From the NCBI RefSeq assembly GCF_012396365.1, contig NZ_JAAXPG010000033.1:1-64000 (forward strand): a DNA stretch of 64,000 nt. The letters run 5' to 3'. Made by a program: the position numbers and the translations under genes. Positions 25,601 to 33,280 of this stretch are shown here, one piece after another; the first letter of the stretch is position 1, and the number at the start of each line of letters is the position of its first letter. The DNA is from Nocardiopsis alborubida. Its GTDB lineage: Bacteria; Actinomycetota; Actinomycetes; Streptosporangiales; Streptosporangiaceae. A model generated the notes under the pieces. It did not search any database. It was not told the origin of the DNA and saw nothing but the letters and a program-made list of their open reading frames with translations.

Positions 25601-25777
25601 CGGGTCCGCCCCGATTCCCGCGTCCGCCAGAAGCGCGCGCAGACCGCGGGCCTCCAGGGCGAACGGGTGCGGGCGCGCCCGGCCGTGCGCGCCCTCGGCC
25701 GGGGGTGCGGCGGAGGGGTCGGCCTCGGCCCACACCGCAAGCGCGTCCCCGGTCCACACGCCGTGCAGAACCCGCAC
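22691..25777 (-). CDS. Snf2-family DEAD/DEAH-box helicase
   Basis: 1028-residue SWI2/SNF2 ATPase. An N-terminal region of about 530 residues is Ala/Arg-rich and actinobacteria-specific. The motor follows: motif I LADDMGLGKTVQLLALL (about 583-599), DEAQ motif II in VVCDEAQALKNHG (about 683), SALTGTPVENN-like motif III (LTGTPVENNLGELWS), then the second RecA lobe with LWLHGGTPRAEREEMTQRF and motif VI DRAFRIGQRRDVQV near residue 955. It likely remodels nucleoprotein or translocates on duplex DNA. Coupled to the SWIM gene downstream. Confidence 0.9.
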   Translation of the reverse strand: MRVLHGVWTGDALAVWAEADPSAAPPAEGAHGRARPHPFALEARGLRALLADAGIGADPATQGTLDLSLPGDTSAPFASTGAPDTAPAAFHPWLVPALRLDAVSAEALLAAPDAPGTAPGPSLAHLRAVRDFAELLVASGCVLPDLVGDPARARWRPAPLDWAEEHLAALTGALPPSARAHLPGEPPDAVARACVLAPLELLTDAAARRLARPRRALSPELDSGGRRVNGRTDDGRADDGRNAGGGTASEQAADDGSAPGQRLAAALTGGRGGIDADTAARLRGPLREWRSRVRGAGRAALLFLLREPDRAGPWALEFWVRSVTDPGLRLPLEQVWQGEGAAWLPADVGATALADLRRAARHHPPLHRALRDLAPARLLMGTEDAERFVAEGAARLSGAGFGVVLPEWRGRPALGLRVAVEEAPRRRGGGGVGPSDLVNVSFEALLRGRDGEEAVPLGEDELAELAELARLKRSLVRVRGRWLEVDPERISATLDLVKRRGGHWMRTDEALRTAIGVEGTAPLPVTDAVASGPLGALLDGGAKAEPRPMGTPPGFQGSLRPYQGRGAAWLRFLGELGLGAVLADDMGLGKTVQLLALLTDERLREPAPGPTLLVCPVSLVGNWRREAERFAPSLRVHVQHGPDRPSGNALARLVGSCDLVVTTYGVVTRDSEELAGMPWHRVVCDEAQALKNHGTRQARAVRSLPAATRIALTGTPVENNLGELWSVMEFANPGLLGSAPAFERAVAGEEGPNTELVRRMTGPFVLRRLKTDRSIIADLPEKLEMRTWCTLTPEQASLYKAVVDEMGERLAEATEKERKGLVLATMSRLKQICNHPAQFLGDGSALSGRSGKLERVEAILASAAAEGDKALCFTQYARFGERLAPYLRSRLGVPVLWLHGGTPRAEREEMTQRFQEMEGPAVFLLSLKAAGTGLNLTAANHVVHVDRWWNPAVEDQATDRAFRIGQRRDVQVRKMVCVGTVEERVDEMIERKSALADSAVATGEAWLTGLSVRDLREVVRLSPEAVAE

Positions 25778-25920
25778 CGCACCTCCCGCGTCCTCGCTGA
25801 CCGTCGGCCCCAGTATGGCCGGGGACGGCGACAGACCGTGACGCGAGCTGGGGAGGAGGAGTGCCCGCGCGCGGTGTGCAGGTTCTTGTCCCGGGCTCTT
25901 GGAGCTGTCATGGGCGGTGC

Positions 25921-26360
25921 TGGGGGAGGGCGGTCAACGGTCGGGGTTGGGGGTGGTTGCTCGCTCCAGCGGTGGCGCCAGCTGCCGCGTAGTGGTGCAG
26001 GCCACGGGTAACGCTGGTCGAAGCCGGGTGGCTGGGCTTTGCTGCGTTGGCAGCGAAGGCAGTGGGTGTCTGGGGTTCCCGTTCAACGCTTTGGCCTGTG
26101 GGTGGTGGCCGAGGCGGCGGCACCGGCTGCCGCGTAGTGGTCCGGGTCGCGGCCAACGCCCGAGGTCAGGAGGTGGCGGGGCTCTGCTGCGTTGGCATCA
26201 AGGGCGGGAGCGACTCCGGGAGGGCGGTCAACGCTTGCTGTGCGCGTGTGGTCGCTCGCTCCTGCGTCAGCAGCTGCCGCGTAGTGGTGGGGGAGGGCGT
26301 TCAACGGTGGGGGTTGGGGGTGGCGGGGCTCTGCTGCGTCGGCACCAAAGGCGGCGGGGC
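25921..26360. repeat. Three imperfect tandem repeats of about 146 bp
   Basis: Three blocks recur with steady spacing. GCTGCCGCGTAGTGGT occurs exactly at 25981, 26126 and 26273. The element CTGCTGCG(T)(T/C)GGCA ends at 26052, 26198 and 26344. A TCAACG core occurs at 25933, 26082, 26227 and again at 26300 inside the last unit. Unit length (145-149 bp) is mostly not a multiple of three, and fragments of the same peptide appear in different frames, so this is not a repeated protein. It fills most of the 725-bp gap between the Snf2 start and the HNH gene end. No known element was recognised. Confidence 0.75.
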
Positions 26361-26502
26361 TGTCGGGCCTCGGGCAGCGGTACCGGCCCCTGGGGTGGGG
26401 CGGGAGACGATGGCAGCGACGACGGTGGGCGCGGGGCCCGGGCTGTTTGTCGGGTGCGGGCATGCCGGGTGCGGGCATGCCGGGGCCCGGCCCGGCCGGA
26501 GG

Positions 26503-27804
26503 TCATTCCCGGGGCGGCGGGTCCGGATCCCTGCCGGGCGGATGGTGCCGCCCTCGCCCCCGCTGCTGGTGTGTGCGCAGTTCGCGTTGGTATTTGGCCC
26601 GGTTGTGCGGGCCGCATAGTGGTTGCAGGTTCGCGACCTCGGTGCGTCCTCCCCGGGAGAAGGAGGTGATGTGGTCGGCCTGGCACCAGGTGATCGGCAC
26701 CTCGCACCCGCCCGGATGCGCGCACGTGGCGTGCCCGTGGAAGGCTGCCGTGCGCTGTCGGGCGGAGGCCAGGCGGCGGCTGGGAGCCACGTCCAGCACG
26801 TGTCCGGTGGGGGGTGCGGTGAGCATCCGCACCACCTCGGAGTCCCCAGCCAGTTCGTGTACCAGCCCGACGGGGATTACCCGGCCGTTCTCGTCCAGAG
26901 CGGGGGCTTCCTGGCCTTCGGTGTCCAGGTAGGTCTCCACGGGCACCAGGATGCGGATCTGCGCCAACGGAGCCGGAGTGTTGTCACACCCGGTGTGGGT
27001 GGTGGCAAAGCGCAGCGCCGCGATGAGCGCGTCGTGCTCGCGCTGAGACCGGCTACGGGTGTCACCCTCTCCGGGTGGGGTGGTGAAGGTGTCGATGGCG
27101 GCGCGCACGATCAGCGCGTCTCCGGCCCCGCCCCAGGCCTGGAGTTGGTAGCTGTCCTGGAACGTGTCGTGCACGGCCAGACCACGGGCGGCGTGGGCGG
27201 CCTCGTGGTCGCGGTCCAAGCGGTGCGGGTCCAGTCGATAGGCGACCTGGCGGGCCACCGCCTGGAGTTGGTTGACCGACAACGCGGGCCGCTCTGCCTT
27301 GGCCGCCACCAACGCCGACTCAAACCCCTGCCGATACTCCCCCTCATCGGGGAAGTGGTCCTCATTCCGGGTCTGGACGGCTTTGTCGGTGACCTTGGCG
27401 ATCGCCACCGCCTCACCCAAGGCCAGAGCGCCCTCCCCTACCGCCTCGGCGGTGGCGGGCAGGGTCTCCTCGTGCACGTGCTGGGCCAGACGGGCCAAAT
27501 CCTTGGCCTGACCAGTCGGCATCTTGCACTGGTGCACCAGCCACTTGTCCAACGTGCCGTAACCGCTGTAGCGGGCCACCTCACCGCGCGCGTACAAACG
27601 CGCCATCCGCACCAGCGCCTGGTAGCGGATCTTCTCCACCTGGTCCCACAGGGCGGCGACTTCCTCGGCGGCGGCCTCGTTCGCCCCCGGCGGCACCTCA
27701 GCGTCCCAGGTCTGGTCGATGATCTCGCGCGCACCGGCCAGCGCGGCCACACCCGGGGAACAAACCCCGGGGGCCGCGTCGGGCGCTGCAAGCATCATCT
27801 CCAT
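26503..27804 (-). CDS. DUF222 / HNH endonuclease domain protein (13E12-like)
   Basis: 433 residues. The DUF222 region (about 30-330) includes QVEKIRYQALVRMARLYARG and SVNQLQAVARQVAYRLDPHR. The C-terminal HNH domain (about 365-415) shows CAHPGGCEVPITWCQADHI, SRGGRTEVANLQPLCGPHN with the final Asn/His, and a basic tail. This family is multi-copy in many actinobacteria and is often linked to recombination or mobile DNA, but its function is unproven. A canonical -10 TATAAT lies at 27817-27812. A better ribosome-binding spacing (AAGAGG, 7 bp) favours the ATG at 27798 over 27804. It adjoins the 146-bp repeats. Confidence 0.85.
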   Translation of the reverse strand: MEMMLAAPDAAPGVCSPGVAALAGAREIIDQTWDAEVPPGANEAAAEEVAALWDQVEKIRYQALVRMARLYARGEVARYSGYGTLDKWLVHQCKMPTGQAKDLARLAQHVHEETLPATAEAVGEGALALGEAVAIAKVTDKAVQTRNEDHFPDEGEYRQGFESALVAAKAERPALSVNQLQAVARQVAYRLDPHRLDRDHEAAHAARGLAVHDTFQDSYQLQAWGGAGDALIVRAAIDTFTTPPGEGDTRSRSQREHDALIAALRFATTHTGCDNTPAPLAQIRILVPVETYLDTEGQEAPALDENGRVIPVGLVHELAGDSEVVRMLTAPPTGHVLDVAPSRRLASARQRTAAFHGHATCAHPGGCEVPITWCQADHITSFSRGGRTEVANLQPLCGPHNRAKYQRELRTHQQRGRGRHHPPGRDPDPPPRE

Positions 27805-27811
27805 ACCTCTT

Positions 27812-27817
27812 ATTATA
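27812..27817 (-). promoter_or_regulatory. Consensus -10 element of the HNH gene
   Basis: TATAAT on the minus strand, 8 bp before the first ATG of the HNH gene. It is an exact sigma-70 consensus hexamer, unusual in this GC-rich DNA. No good -35 hexamer is seen at 16-18 bp. Confidence 0.5.
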
Positions 27818-28401
27818 AGCCAACAGCAGCCATTGCGCCAGAATTCACAGCACCGAATTCACCCACCCTTCCGGATTTCCCCCCACGGGAGGCTTGTCCT
27901 TCATTGATAAGCCACAATTGGGACAAACCGAAAGGCGCCAGAAAGGGCGCGGGAGAAATGATCCCTCGCCGTGGGTGCCACCGTCGCCCACCCCGGCCGT
28001 CCCCGAACCCCGGGCGTTGGTCGCCCTGGGCCAGTCGCTCCTGCCTTTGGTGCCGCTTTTCGTCGGGGCCCCTCGCCCCCACCGGACGACTACCGTTTCT
28101 CGAAACCCTCGCCCTTTCGCGGCAGCGGATGCGCTTTCGTTGCCGCCAACAACTCCCGACAAGAGCAGCGCAGGGGAGAGACCCGATGGCGGCCCCTCCC
28201 TACCCCTCAATCCATTACTCCCCTTGGAGCCCATCTCAAAAGCCCTGCGAGATCTCCGCGGCCAACGTCAACGGCACCGAGACACTCAAGCCCCTGGTCC
28301 GGGGTATCCCGGCGGTGCGCTCACGGCGAGGTCCCGGGAGGTTCCCGGCGGCGGCATCTGGCCCGCGCTCTACGCCGCCGTGATATCCGCCGTCCAGCGA
28401 G

Positions 28402-28614
28402 CGGCGCGTCCCGGAGATCCTCATGCGCCACGCGGGCAAGCTCGTCACACGCCAGAGGCCGCTGATGGACGTGTGGGGGTCCGAGCACGTCACCTGCACC
28501 GGTTGCCTGCGCCTGTACGTCTCCCGGCTGCGCAAGAAGCTCGCCCCCGAGCCCAAGGGGCCGTGCTTCCTCATCACCGGGTCCGGCATGATCACCGAGT
28601 CCGGCATGGGGTAA
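28402..28614 (+). pseudogene. Remnant of a KdpE-type response regulator (DNA-binding domain only)
   Basis: The frame around 28402-28614 encodes the end of an OmpR/KdpE winged-helix domain: PEILMRHAGKLVTRQRPLMD, DVWGSEHV, CLRLYVSRLRKKLAPEPKGP and CFLITGSGM. KdpE proteins have the same order, ending LITEPGMGYRF. The receiver domain and the N-terminal part of the effector domain are missing, and the end is scrambled (ITGSGMITESGMG then stop), as if a short duplication occurred. No kdpD or kdpFABC is nearby. The rest of 27805-28751 holds no gene I can support. Confidence 0.65.
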
Positions 28615-28751
28615 CGTTTCCAGCCCCCCGGATGACGAGCGCCGCACGTGTGGTTCATCGTTGTGTCAGTGGCCGCGGACCCGGGGGACCGGGCGCCCGA
28701 GCCGAGGAGGCCGTGCCACGGGGCACGCCGCGGAAGAAGGAAGTGGGAACG

Positions 28752-29081
28752 ATGGGTTTCGGGGCACGTGAGATCCTGATCCTCCTGGTCATCGCGCTAC
28801 TGCTGTTCGGAGCCAAGAGGCTCCCGGACCTGGCGCGCTCCCTGGGGCGCAGCGCCCGCATCCTCAGGGCCGAGACCAAGGGCATGCACAGTGACGACGA
28901 CGCCGACGGCGCGCGGCCCCGGCCCGCCGAGCCGCAGCGGGCCGCCGCGCAGCCCCAGCCCCAGCCGCAGTCCCAGCCCGAGCAGCCGGTCGCGCATCCG
29001 GTCGCGCAGCCGACGCTGGAGGGCAGGATCATGAGCCCCGGCGAGTACGGCACCGCGCAGCCCCACACCGCCGGGAACTGA
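28752..29081 (+). CDS. tatA: Sec-independent protein translocase TatA
   Basis: 109 residues. The N-terminal helix GAREILILLVIALLLFGAKR, the FGAKRLPDLARSLGRS hinge and the amphipathic helix (ARILRAETKGMHSDD) are the TatA/E pattern, giving the pore-forming subunit for export of folded proteins with twin-arginine signals. The C-terminal half is a Pro/Gln-rich low-complexity tail (PQPQPQSQPEQP). The ATG at 28752 follows GAAGAAGGAAG. No tatC or tatB adjoins, so it may be a second copy. Confidence 0.88.
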   Translation: MGFGAREILILLVIALLLFGAKRLPDLARSLGRSARILRAETKGMHSDDDADGARPRPAEPQRAAAQPQPQPQSQPEQPVAHPVAQPTLEGRIMSPGEYGTAQPHTAGN

Positions 29082-29386
29082 GGCCGCTCCGCGGGCCCGG
29101 CCGCGCACGGCCGGAGGCTGGGGCCTTCGGCGGGTGCGGGTACGGCGGCGCGACCCCGGGTCGGGGACAGAGGCCTTCACAAACCTGGTGGCCGACTGGT
29201 GCGGCGGCGGGGCGAGGATGGGTAGTGTGACCCATCGGGTACCCCGGCCGGGCCCGCGGTCCGGGCCGGGGAGCCCGCAGCCACACCGCCGCGCTCCGTT
29301 CCCGCCTCCGTGGCCAGCGGGAGACGAGCGCACCGGGCACGGGGCGCCCCGGCGCGTCCCGCGCCCCCGTTCCCGCTAGGACTCCC
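29082..29386. other. Intergenic region upstream of the diacylglycerol kinase gene
   Basis: 305 bp without a gene. A -10-like TAGTGT sits at 29223-29228 and a GC-rich hairpin (CCCCGGCC 29242-29249 with GGCCGGGG 29264-29271) follows it. Nothing else stands out. Confidence 0.4.
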
Positions 29387-30283
29387 ATGCCCCCACACAT
29401 CGCCCTTCTGGTCAATCCGAACTCCGGGCGGCGCCGCGCGGCCGTCGTCGCGGTACGCCTCAAGGAGGCGCTGCGCGATGCCGGGGCCCGCGTGCACGTC
29501 TACACCGGACGCTCGGCCGCCGACAGCCGCCGCATGGCACGCCTGGCCGCCTCCGACCGGCCCGACGCTCTCGTGGCCGTGGGCGGGGACGGGCTCGTCC
29601 ACCAGGCCCTGCAGGCGGTGGTGGGCACGGGGGTCCCCCTGGCTGTGGTCCCCACCGGGACCGGCAACGACATCGCCCGCGCCTTCGGCCGCCCGCGAGG
29701 GTCGGCCCGGGACGTGGCCGAGGCGATCCTGCGGGGGCGCACCCGCCCGGCCGACGCCGTGCGCCTGACCCTGGCCGACGGCACGCAGCGCTACTTCCTC
29801 AGCGTTCTGGCCTGCGGCTTCGACGCCCGGGTCAACGAGCGCGTCAACGGGTTCCGCTACCGCGTCGGCCGCGCCGGGTACATGGCCGGGCTCCTGGCCG
29901 AGCTGCGCTCCTTCCGCCCCATCGACTACGACATCGAGGTGGACGGGCGCCGCATCGCCGAGCCCGGGATGCTCGTCGCGGTCGGCAACACCAGCGCCTA
30001 CGGCGGCGGCATGCGCGTGTGCCCCGACGCCGTCCCCGACGACGGCCTCCTCGACGTGGTCTTCGTCCGCCAGACCCCGATCGGCCGCTTCCTGCGCGTG
30101 TTCCCCCGCGTCTTCAACGGCAGTCACACCGGCCTCGACGAGGTGGTGGTCGAGCGCGGGCGCACCGTCACCATCCGCGGCGCGGCGGGTACCGCCTACG
30201 CCGACGGCGAGCGCACCGGGGAGCCGCCCCTGGTCTGTGAGGTGGCGCCCAAAGCGGTCGAGATGTTGGAGCTGACCTCATAG
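29387..30283 (+). CDS. Diacylglycerol kinase family lipid kinase
   Basis: 298 residues of the DagK/LCB5 family. The fold opens with HIALLVNPNSGRRRAAVVAV, followed by VAVGGDGLVHQALQAVVGT (the GGDG nucleotide motif, about residues 65-68) and VVPTGTGNDIARAFGRPRG. The C-terminal beta-domain contains GMLVAVGNTSAYGGGMRVCP and DGLLDVVFVRQTPIGRFLRV. It phosphorylates diacylglycerol or a related lipid alcohol at the membrane. Its stop codon overlaps a TAGGCT -10-like element that may serve helY 13 bp downstream. Confidence 0.9.
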   Translation: MPPHIALLVNPNSGRRRAAVVAVRLKEALRDAGARVHVYTGRSAADSRRMARLAASDRPDALVAVGGDGLVHQALQAVVGTGVPLAVVPTGTGNDIARAFGRPRGSARDVAEAILRGRTRPADAVRLTLADGTQRYFLSVLACGFDARVNERVNGFRYRVGRAGYMAGLLAELRSFRPIDYDIEVDGRRIAEPGMLVAVGNTSAYGGGMRVCPDAVPDDGLLDVVFVRQTPIGRFLRVFPRVFNGSHTGLDEVVVERGRTVTIRGAAGTAYADGERTGEPPLVCEVAPKAVEMLELTS

Positions 30284-30295
30284 GCTGGAGGCCAT

Positions 30296-33148
30296 ATGAG
30301 TAGTCACGCTGAGCGGTACGCCGCCTTCCGTCGGCGCCAGGAGTCCTCCAGCGCCGCCATCGAGGCCTTCCAGGGCCTCTACGGGTTCGAGTTCGACCCT
30401 TTCCAGATCCGGTCCTGCAAGGCCCTGGAGAGCGGCCACGGGGTGCTGGTGGCCGCGCCCACCGGCTCCGGCAAGACCGTGGTCGGCGAGTTCGCCGTGC
30501 ACCTGGCCCTGGGCGAGGGCACCAAGTGCTTCTACACCACGCCCATCAAGGCGCTGTCCAACCAGAAGTACAACGACCTCGTCAAGCGCTACGGCGCCGA
30601 CCAGGTCGGACTGCTGACCGGTGACAACAGCGTCAACGGCGAGGCGCCCGTGGTCGTCATGACCACCGAGGTGCTGCGCAACATGCTCTACGAGGGCTCG
30701 GCCACCCTCGGCGGACTGGCCTACGTGGTGATGGACGAGGTGCACTACCTCGCCGACCGCTTCCGCGGCGCGGTCTGGGAGGAGGTGATCATCCACCTGC
30801 CCGAGTCGGTGCGCATGGTCGCCCTCTCGGCCACCGTCAGCAACGCCGAGGAGTTCGGCGAGTGGCTCCAGCAGGTGCGCGGCGACACCACCGTCATCGT
30901 CGACGAGAAGCGGCCCGTGCCGCTGTGGCAGCACGTCATGGTCGGCAACCGCGTCCACGACCTGTTCGTGGACATGGAGGAGGACCCCGCCTCCGACACG
31001 GAGGACCGGGACGGCCAGGAGGGCTCCACCGGGCGCGCCAAGAAGCGCAGGCGCGAGCGCCGCCGCCAGGGCTGGCAGCCCCGCGAGATCGAGGTCGGCG
31101 GGCAGAGGCTGCGGATCAACCCCCGGCTGACCCGTTTCGCCGAGGAGGACTCGCGCGTCACCCAGCTGGCCAACCGGCGCCGCCATCCGCAGTCGCGGGC
31201 CCGCGGCAGCGTGCGTCCCCGCTCCCGGTTCGCGCCGCCCTCGCGGCCCACCATCATCGAGGAGCTCGACGACGGCGGCCTGCTGCCCGCGATCACCTTC
31301 GTCTTCAGCCGGGCGGGGTGCGACGACGCCGTCCGCCAGTGCCTGGCGGCCGGGCTGGTGCTCACCACCCCGGAGGAGGCCGACGAGATCCGCGAGTACG
31401 CCGAGACGCGGTGCGCCGACATCCCGCCCGCGGACCTGGCGGTGCTCGGCTTCGAGCAGTGGCTGCGCGCCCTGGAGGCGGGCATCTCCTCCCACCACGC
31501 CGGGATGCTGCCCACGTTCAAGGAGATCGTCGAGCACCTGTTCTCGCGCGGCCTCATCCGCGCGGTGTTCGCCACCGAGACCCTGGCCCTGGGCATCAAC
31601 ATGCCCGCGCGCACGGTGGTCATCGAGAAGCTCGACAAGTGGAACGGCGAGACCCACGCCCAGCTCACCCCCGGCGAGTACACGCAGCTCACCGGACGCG
31701 CCGGGCGGCGCGGCATCGACGTGGAGGGCCACGCGGTGGTCGTGTGGCAGGCCGGGACCGACCCCGAGTCGGTGGCCAGCCTCGCGGGCACCCGCACCTA
31801 CCCCCTCAACTCCAGCTTCCAGCCCTCCTACAACATGGCGGTGAACCTGGTCGGCCAGGTCGGCCGTCAGCGCAGCCGCAACATGCTGGAGGCGTCCTTC
31901 GCCCAGTTCCAGGCCGACCGCGCCGTCGTGGGCCTGGTCAAGCAGCTGCGCAAGAGCGAGGAGGCCCTGGAGGGCTACGCCCAGGCGGCCGAGTGCCACC
32001 TGGGCGACTTCATGGAGTACGCCGCGCTGCGCCGTGCCCTGAGCGACCGCGAGTCCATGCTCTCCAAGAACCGCTCGGTCCGGCGCCGCGACGAGGCCCT
32101 GGAGAGCCTGGAGAAGCTGCGCACCGGCGACATCATCCGCATCCCCTCGGGCCGCTACTCCGGGCACGCGGTCGTGCTGGACCCGGGTCTGCGCCACGAC
32201 CTGCCCGCGCCCCTGGTACTCACCGTGGACAAGCAGGTCAAGCGGGTCAACGCCAGCGACTTCACCGTGCCGGTGCACCCCTCCGGGCGCATCCGCGTGC
32301 CCAAGTCGTTCTCGGCCAAGTCGCCGCGCTCGCGCCAGGACCTGGCCTCCACACTGCGCAACAAGCTCAAGGAGCGCGGCACCGACCCCGTCTACGAGCG
32401 GGGCTCGCGCGAGGCGGGGGAGGACTCCGAGGTGCTGCGCCTGCGCGGGGAGATGCGCCAGCACCCCTGCCACGGGTGCGCCGACCGCGAGGACCACGCG
32501 CGCTGGGCCGAGCGCTACTTCCGCCTGCGCCGGGAGACCGACAGCCTGCGCCGCCGGGTGGAGGGCCGCTCGCACGTCATCTCCCGCACCTTCGACCGCG
32601 TGTGCGGGGTGCTGGAGGACCTGGGGTACCTGGAGGGCGACAGCGTCTCCGACGACGGGGCGCGGCTGGCCAAGGTCTACTCCGAGCTGGACCTGCTCGT
32701 GGCCGAGTGCCTGCGCCGCGGCCTGTGGAAGGGGCTGACCCCGGTCGAGCTGGCGGCCTGCGCCGCCTCGCTGGTCTACGAGTCGCGCAGGGGCGATGAC
32801 GCCTACCCGCGTCTGCCCGGCGGGCGGATCGAGGAGACGCTCGCGGAGATGGTGCGCCTGTGGGGCGAGCTGGGGGAGGTCGAGTCCCGGCACCGGGTGT
32901 CGTTCCTGCGCCAGCCCGACCTGGGCTTCGTGTGGACGGCGCACCGGTGGGCGGGCGGCGACCGGCTGGACGCCATCCTGCGCCAGTCCGACATGACCGC
33001 CGGGGACTTCGTGCGCACCGCCAAGATGCTGGTGGACATGCTCAGCCAGATCGCCGGGGCCAGCGGCGACGCCGAGGTGCGCTCCACCGCGCGCAAGGCC
33101 GGTGACCTGGTGCGGCGCGGGGTGGTGGCCTACTCCTCGTTCGCCTAG
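30296..33148 (+). CDS. helY: Ski2-like DEAD/DEVH-box RNA helicase
   Basis: 950-residue Ski2/Mtr4-type helicase, HelY of actinobacteria. Motif I is VAAPTGSGKTVVGEF (about residues 53-67), motif Ia FYTTPIKALSNQKYNDL, motif II DEVHYLADRFRG (about 148) and motif III LSATVSN. Motif VI is QLTGRAGRRGIDVEG, near residue 467. The C-terminal 170 residues are the DSHCT domain (AAC-SLVYESRRGDDAYPRLP and the final SSFA). Residues 225-310 form a long Arg-rich insertion. It is expected to work in RNA processing or decay. A TAGGCT element at 30281 suggests its own promoter despite the 12-bp gap to dagK. Confidence 0.93.
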   Translation: MSSHAERYAAFRRRQESSSAAIEAFQGLYGFEFDPFQIRSCKALESGHGVLVAAPTGSGKTVVGEFAVHLALGEGTKCFYTTPIKALSNQKYNDLVKRYGADQVGLLTGDNSVNGEAPVVVMTTEVLRNMLYEGSATLGGLAYVVMDEVHYLADRFRGAVWEEVIIHLPESVRMVALSATVSNAEEFGEWLQQVRGDTTVIVDEKRPVPLWQHVMVGNRVHDLFVDMEEDPASDTEDRDGQEGSTGRAKKRRRERRRQGWQPREIEVGGQRLRINPRLTRFAEEDSRVTQLANRRRHPQSRARGSVRPRSRFAPPSRPTIIEELDDGGLLPAITFVFSRAGCDDAVRQCLAAGLVLTTPEEADEIREYAETRCADIPPADLAVLGFEQWLRALEAGISSHHAGMLPTFKEIVEHLFSRGLIRAVFATETLALGINMPARTVVIEKLDKWNGETHAQLTPGEYTQLTGRAGRRGIDVEGHAVVVWQAGTDPESVASLAGTRTYPLNSSFQPSYNMAVNLVGQVGRQRSRNMLEASFAQFQADRAVVGLVKQLRKSEEALEGYAQAAECHLGDFMEYAALRRALSDRESMLSKNRSVRRRDEALESLEKLRTGDIIRIPSGRYSGHAVVLDPGLRHDLPAPLVLTVDKQVKRVNASDFTVPVHPSGRIRVPKSFSAKSPRSRQDLASTLRNKLKERGTDPVYERGSREAGEDSEVLRLRGEMRQHPCHGCADREDHARWAERYFRLRRETDSLRRRVEGRSHVISRTFDRVCGVLEDLGYLEGDSVSDDGARLAKVYSELDLLVAECLRRGLWKGLTPVELAACAASLVYESRRGDDAYPRLPGGRIEETLAEMVRLWGELGEVESRHRVSFLRQPDLGFVWTAHRWAGGDRLDAILRQSDMTAGDFVRTAKMLVDMLSQIAGASGDAEVRSTARKAGDLVRRGVVAYSSFA

Positions 33149-33198
33149 TGGACCGGCCGGAACCGTTGCCGGTGTGACGCAAGGGTTCTGACCTGCGA

Positions 33199-33255
33199 TG
33201 ATCTTGTACTTATAGCGCGTCTCGACCGTCCAACCTCGCTATAGGTACAAGATCA
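33199..33255. repeat. Long palindromic intergenic repeat, copy 1
   Basis: Left arm TGATCTTGTACTTATAGCG (33199-33217) and right arm CGCTATAGGTACAAGATCA (33237-33255) pair over 19 bp with one mismatch around a 19-nt loop. Nearly the same arms occur at 61127-61191. It lies 50 bp after the helY stop and 25 bp before the stop of the convergent LacI gene, so it could terminate both. Confidence 0.8.
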
Positions 33256-33280
33256 CGGCGAAGGGGGCGGGGGAGGGCCG

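Noticed and set aside
25908..26478. Repeat region as a gene for an Ala/His/Pro-rich repeat protein
   Set aside because: The related peptide pieces fall in different frames because the unit length is not a constant multiple of three; no start with a ribosome-binding site.
27894..28740. Upstream extension of tatA as a long N-terminal domain
   Set aside because: TatA must begin with its membrane helix; ATG 28752 has a good ribosome-binding site and the upstream frame is shadow sequence.
30278..32944. 888-residue minus-strand frame opposite helY
   Set aside because: High-GC antisense shadow; helY motifs are intact on the plus strand.
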